This document shows positions 22,474-25,461 of a DNA stretch of 25,461 bases, in pieces. The notes beneath the pieces are model-generated. The model worked only from the letters and a program-made list of their open reading frames with translations, was not told the origin of the DNA and made no database searches. How positions within the stretch are numbered: the first letter of the stretch is position 1; every line of letters starts with the position of its first letter. Both the position numbers and the translations under genes were made by a program. The DNA comes from Sutterella parvirubra YIT 11816 (lineage in GTDB: Bacteria; Pseudomonadota; Gammaproteobacteria; Burkholderiales; Burkholderiaceae_F): assembly GCF_000250875.1 (NCBI RefSeq), contig NZ_JH605013.1, forward strand, positions 21,064 to 46,524, given 5' to 3'.

Positions 22474-22529
22474 CATGCGCACCTCCCGGATTCCGCGGCT
22501 TCTTCCCCCAACAACCCAAGAGGCACACC

Positions 22530-24170
22530 ATGACGAGGTCTTCCGGTCATTTCTCCCTTCGACGCATCACCCGCGCGGTCTTCGTGACGGGCGCACTCTG
22601 CGCCGGCACGCTCGCGGCGTTCACGGTCAGCGCGGAGACGCTCCGTTGGGCGAGCGCCGGGGACTTCCTCACGTTCGACATCCACGCCCAGAACGAAACG
22701 CTCAATTCCGCCGCCAACGCCGCGGTCTACGAGGGGCTCGTGCGTCTGGACGAGAAGATGGCGGTCGAGCCCGCGCTCGCGACATCCTGGCAGCGCGTCC
22801 CCGAAGGGTTCCTCTTCACGATCCGTGAGGGCGTGCGCTTCCATGAGGGCGAAACGCTCACGCCCGACGACGTCGTCTTCTCGATCAACCGCGCGCTCCT
22901 TCCCGGGAGCCAGTTCCGCAGCACCGCCGCGGGGATCCTGGGGGCCGAAAAGACCGCCGACGGGAAGGTCCTCATCCGCACGACGACGGGCACACCCGTC
23001 ATCCTCCGCCAGCTCGCGAGCCTGCGCGTCCTTTGCCGCAGCTGGGCCGAAGCGCACGGCGCGTTGGAGCCCCAGAACTTCATCGGCGGCGAGGAGTCCT
23101 ACGCCGCGAAGCACGCCAACGGCACGGGCCCCTTCAAGCTCGTCTCGCGCACGCCGGACGTCCGGACCGAATTCGAGGCGTTCGACGGGTGGTGGGATCA
23201 GGCGAACAGGAAGGGAAACGTCACCCGCGTCGTCTACACCCCGATCGCGTCGGCCGCCACCCGCACGGCGGCGCTCCTTTCGGGCGAGGTCGACTTCGTG
23301 CTCGACCCGGCCGTGCAGGACGTCGCCCGCCTCTCGAAGGACCCCAACGTGAAGATCCTCTCCGGGTCGGAAGACCGCGTGATGATGATCGCCCTCGACT
23401 GCGGCCGCGAAGTCTCCCCCTACGTGACGGGCAAGGACGGGAAGCCCCTCGCCGCGAACCCGCTTCGCGACCCGCGCGTGCGCGAGGCGCTCTCGCTTGC
23501 GGTCAACCGCGAAGGCCTGGTGCGCGGCGTCATGCGCGGCCACGGCACCGCCACCGGGACGGTCGTCTCGCACGCGGTCGACGGTTGGAATGAGGACGTG
23601 GCGCGCGTCACGCCCGCCAACCCCGCCAAGGCGAAGGCGCTTTTGGCCGAAGCGGGCTATCCGTCGGGGTTCCGCATCACGATCGACACCCCGAACAACC
23701 GCTGGGTGAACGACGAAGCGATGGTGAAGGCCGTCGCCTCGATGTGGGGCCGCATCGGGGTCGAGACCGCCGTGCGCGCCATGCCGCGCGCGCAGTACTT
23801 CCCGAAGGTGCTTTCGTTTGACATCTCCGCCGCGCTGGTCGGCTGGAGCTCCTCGACCTTTGATGCGTACCGGCCGCTTCAGTCGCTCTCCTCCACCTTC
23901 AACCCGAAGACTGGGGACGGCATCAGCAACGTGGGCCGAGTCTCCTCCCCCGCGATGGACGCCGCGCTCCAGAAGCTCGCCGTCGAAGAGAACGCCGAAG
24001 CGCGCACGAAGCTCGCTCGCGAGGCGCTCGCGATCGAGCGCGCCGAGTTCCTGCACGTGCCGCTTCTGGAGCAGCACCTCAGCTGGGCGATGCGCAAGGG
24101 CGTCACCGCGGTGCTCCGCCCCGACAACGTCCTCGTGATGGAACGCGTCACGGTGGAGCCTGCGAAGTAA
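22530..24170 (+). CDS. ABC transporter periplasmic substrate-binding protein (SBP_bac_5, peptide type)
   Basis: A 546-residue family-5 extracellular solute-binding protein, which captures di- or oligopeptides (or related ligands) for the DppB-like permease encoded next. A signal peptide spans about residues 1-35 (MTRSSGHFSLRRITRAVFVT, hydrophobic core, cleavage near SAE). Family blocks include AVYEGLVRLDEKMAVEPALA, TIREGVRFHEGETLTPDDVV, ANGTGPFKLV and DPRVREALSLAVNREGLVRG. ATG 22530 has AAGAGG ahead and starts the signal peptide. An earlier ATG at 22461 lies inside the terminator stem and is rejected. Transcription is probably set by the Trp-type attenuator. Ligand identity is unknown. Confidence 0.92.
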   Translation: MTRSSGHFSLRRITRAVFVTGALCAGTLAAFTVSAETLRWASAGDFLTFDIHAQNETLNSAANAAVYEGLVRLDEKMAVEPALATSWQRVPEGFLFTIREGVRFHEGETLTPDDVVFSINRALLPGSQFRSTAAGILGAEKTADGKVLIRTTTGTPVILRQLASLRVLCRSWAEAHGALEPQNFIGGEESYAAKHANGTGPFKLVSRTPDVRTEFEAFDGWWDQANRKGNVTRVVYTPIASAATRTAALLSGEVDFVLDPAVQDVARLSKDPNVKILSGSEDRVMMIALDCGREVSPYVTGKDGKPLAANPLRDPRVREALSLAVNREGLVRGVMRGHGTATGTVVSHAVDGWNEDVARVTPANPAKAKALLAEAGYPSGFRITIDTPNNRWVNDEAMVKAVASMWGRIGVETAVRAMPRAQYFPKVLSFDISAALVGWSSSTFDAYRPLQSLSSTFNPKTGDGISNVGRVSSPAMDAALQKLAVEENAEARTKLAREALAIERAEFLHVPLLEQHLSWAMRKGVTAVLRPDNVLVMERVTVEPAK

Positions 24171-24209
24171 AGCCCCTCAACCCGCACCGAGAATCCAACC
24201 CCGCGAACC

Positions 24210-25184
24210 ATGCTCAGGATCTTCCTCTCGCGCCTCCTTCAGGGCATCCCCGTGCTCCTCGTCGTCTCGGCGGCCGCCTTCGGACTCTTCCAGTTCATCG
24301 GCGATCCGGTGAGCCAGATGCTCCCGCCCGACGCCTCGGTCGAGGACCGCGAGGCCCTGACGGCGGCGCTGGGGCTCGCCGACCCCGTGATCGTGCAGTA
24401 CCTGCGCTTCCTCGGCAACGCCCTTACGGGCGACTTCGGGATGTCGCTGCGGCACGGGGCGCCGGTGGCGGACCTCCTCATGGAGCGCCTCCCCGCCACG
24501 GTGGAGCTCGCGCTCCCCGCGGTGCTCGTAGCCCTCATCCTCGGGATCCCGATGGGGGTCTTCTGCGCGGCGCGCCCGAAGAGCCTCTTCTCGAAGCTCT
24601 TTCTGGGCGGGTCGCTTCTGGGGATGTCGCTTCCGACGTTCCTCCTCGGGATCTTCCTCATTCTCGGGTTCTCGGTGGAATTGGGGCTCCTTCCCGCCTT
24701 CGGTCGGGGCGAAGTGACCCGGATCGGCTTCTGGTCGACGGGGCTTCTCACCGCGGACGGGCTCCGCCACCTCGTTCTTCCCGTCATGACCCTGGGGCTC
24801 TTTCAGACGGCCCTGGTCGTGCGGCTGGTGCGCGGCGAAATGCTCGAAGTGTCGGAGCGCGACTTCATGAAGTTCGGCCGCGCGCGGGGGCTCTCGCCCG
24901 CGAGGCTTCTGCTGCGCCACGGGTTGAAGAACGCGATTCTTCCCGTCGTCGCCGTCATGGGCCTGCAGTTTGGCGAGATCGTCGCCTTCTCGATGGTGAC
25001 CGAAACCGTCTTCCAGTGGCCCGGGCTCGGCCTCTTCTTCCTGCAGTCCGTGCAGTTTGCGGACGTGCCGGTGCTGGCCGCCTACCTCACCTTCATCGCG
25101 CTTCTCTTTCTTCTGATCAACCTCGCCGTCGACCTCACAATCGCGGCGATCGACCCGAGGCTCGCGAGGCCCCGGGCGGCATGA
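24210..25184 (+). CDS. ABC transporter permease, DppB type
   Basis: A 324-residue inner-membrane permease of the binding-protein-dependent (DppB/OppB) class, with about six membrane segments. The first segment starts MLRIFLSRLLQGIPVLLVVS. The EAA-like loop that contacts the ATPase is EMLEVSERDFMKFGRARGLS, then ARLLLRHGLKNAILP. It begins 40 bases after the substrate-binding gene, with no terminator between, so they are one operon. There is no Shine-Dalgarno (CCCCGCGAACC before ATG). The usual second permease (DppC) and the two ATPases are not next; an M20 gene comes first and they must lie beyond the window or elsewhere. Confidence 0.93.
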   Translation: MLRIFLSRLLQGIPVLLVVSAAAFGLFQFIGDPVSQMLPPDASVEDREALTAALGLADPVIVQYLRFLGNALTGDFGMSLRHGAPVADLLMERLPATVELALPAVLVALILGIPMGVFCAARPKSLFSKLFLGGSLLGMSLPTFLLGIFLILGFSVELGLLPAFGRGEVTRIGFWSTGLLTADGLRHLVLPVMTLGLFQTALVVRLVRGEMLEVSERDFMKFGRARGLSPARLLLRHGLKNAILPVVAVMGLQFGEIVAFSMVTETVFQWPGLGLFFLQSVQFADVPVLAAYLTFIALLFLLINLAVDLTIAAIDPRLARPRAA

Positions 25185-25235
25185 CCCATCCAAACACAAA
25201 GTCCACGAAATCCCTCTTTCGTAAAGGAACACATC

Positions 25236-25461
25236 ATGACGAACACCATCAACGACCGCGACCTGCCGCTTCCCGCCGACATTGCGGAGAATCTTGAAAA
25301 CGCCGTCGCCATCCGCCGCGCGATCCACAACGAACCCGAAATCGGGCTCGACACCGTGAAGACCGCCGAGAAGGCCGTGGCGGAGCTGCGCCGCATCGGC
25401 TGCGACGAGATCGTCGGGAATCTGGGCGGCGCGGGCGTCGTCGGCCTCATCCGCGGGCGGG
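25236..25461 (+). CDS. M20-family amidohydrolase (partial, N-terminus)
   Basis: The window ends inside this gene; 75 codons are visible. The segment AVAIRRAIHNEPEIGLDTVK, followed by TAEKAVAELRRIGCDEI, is the start of the M20D amidohydrolase/aminoacylase fold, with the RR.IH..PE.G motif. There is no signal peptide, so unlike the 7642 enzyme it should act in the cytoplasm. GTAAAGGAAC lies about seven bases before the ATG. It follows the ABC permease by 51 bases and looks like part of the same operon, where it could hydrolyse the imported peptide or acyl amino acid. Confidence 0.85.
   Translation, partial: MTNTINDRDLPLPADIAENLENAVAIRRAIHNEPEIGLDTVKTAEKAVAELRRIGCDEIVGNLGGAGVVGLIRGR

Noticed and set aside
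22461..22529. Upstream ATG giving a longer substrate-binding protein
   Set aside because: The ATG lies in the attenuator terminator; the downstream ATG has a ribosome-binding site and starts the signal peptide.
22473..24077. Minus-strand ORF (534 residues) across the substrate-binding protein gene
   Set aside because: Antisense shadow of a clear family-5 solute-binding protein.
1..25461. CRISPR arrays, insertion sequences, tRNA and rRNA genes
   Set aside because: No regularly spaced repeats, transposase-like ORFs with terminal repeats, cloverleaf patterns or rRNA segments were recognised anywhere in the window.

Overview
This window looks like the chromosome of a G+C-rich betaproteobacterium in the Burkholderiales, most likely a gut Sutterellaceae (Sutterella / Parasutterella / Duodenibacillus type). 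That is inferred from gene content and order and cannot be proved without a search. The order rpsB-tsf-pyrH-frr-uppS-cdsA, divergent from map and glnD, is the classic proteobacterial block. A Tat-exported fumarate-reductase-like flavoprotein and several exported or peptide-processing hydrolases fit an asaccharolytic, amino-acid-scavenging anaerobe. I see no mobile elements, CRISPR arrays, tRNA or rRNA.

Layout. 1-85 (-): start of a membrane protein. 281-6375 (-): translation and envelope block read leftwards, rpsB, tsf, pyrH, frr, uppS, cdsA, yigZ, punctuated by intrinsic terminators between rpsB/tsf, tsf/pyrH, frr/uppS and possibly uppS/cdsA. 6376-6782: divergent control region with a good rpsB promoter. 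6783-11784 (+): map, a secreted M20 amidohydrolase (TTG start), then glnD. 11881-14258 (-): a flavodoxin-like protein, a catalytically emptied serine-acetyltransferase homologue with a coiled-coil tail, and trmJ. 14452-15282 (+): suhB. 15451-16935 (-): Tat flavoprotein reductase. 17355-20030 (+): mutS. 20144-20824 (+): FCD-type GntR regulator. 20915-22090 (-): exported P1-family (DmpA/BapA) aminopeptidase. 22308-25461 (+): a tryptophan-type leader peptide and attenuator, then a peptide-type ABC substrate-binding protein, a DppB-like permease, and the start of a second M20 amidohydrolase.

How the parts work together. The left block supplies ribosomal protein S2, EF-Ts, UMP kinase and ribosome recycling factor, then undecaprenyl-PP and CDP-diacylglycerol synthesis. 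The right part is a peptide and amino-acid acquisition region. The most distinctive signal is upstream of the ABC transporter: a 36-codon leader ORF with tandem Trp codons, a CATTCCG/CGGAATG antiterminator and a perfect 7-bp terminator with a T-run. This suggests that Trp-tRNA charging controls peptide uptake. Other unusual signals are a 5'-leader terminator-like hairpin followed by an identical 16-nt sequence at both suhB and gntR, several -10 boxes abutted by inverted repeats, and an intrinsic terminator upstream of mutS with no gene in front of it. All functional calls rest on motifs read by eye; no searches were run.
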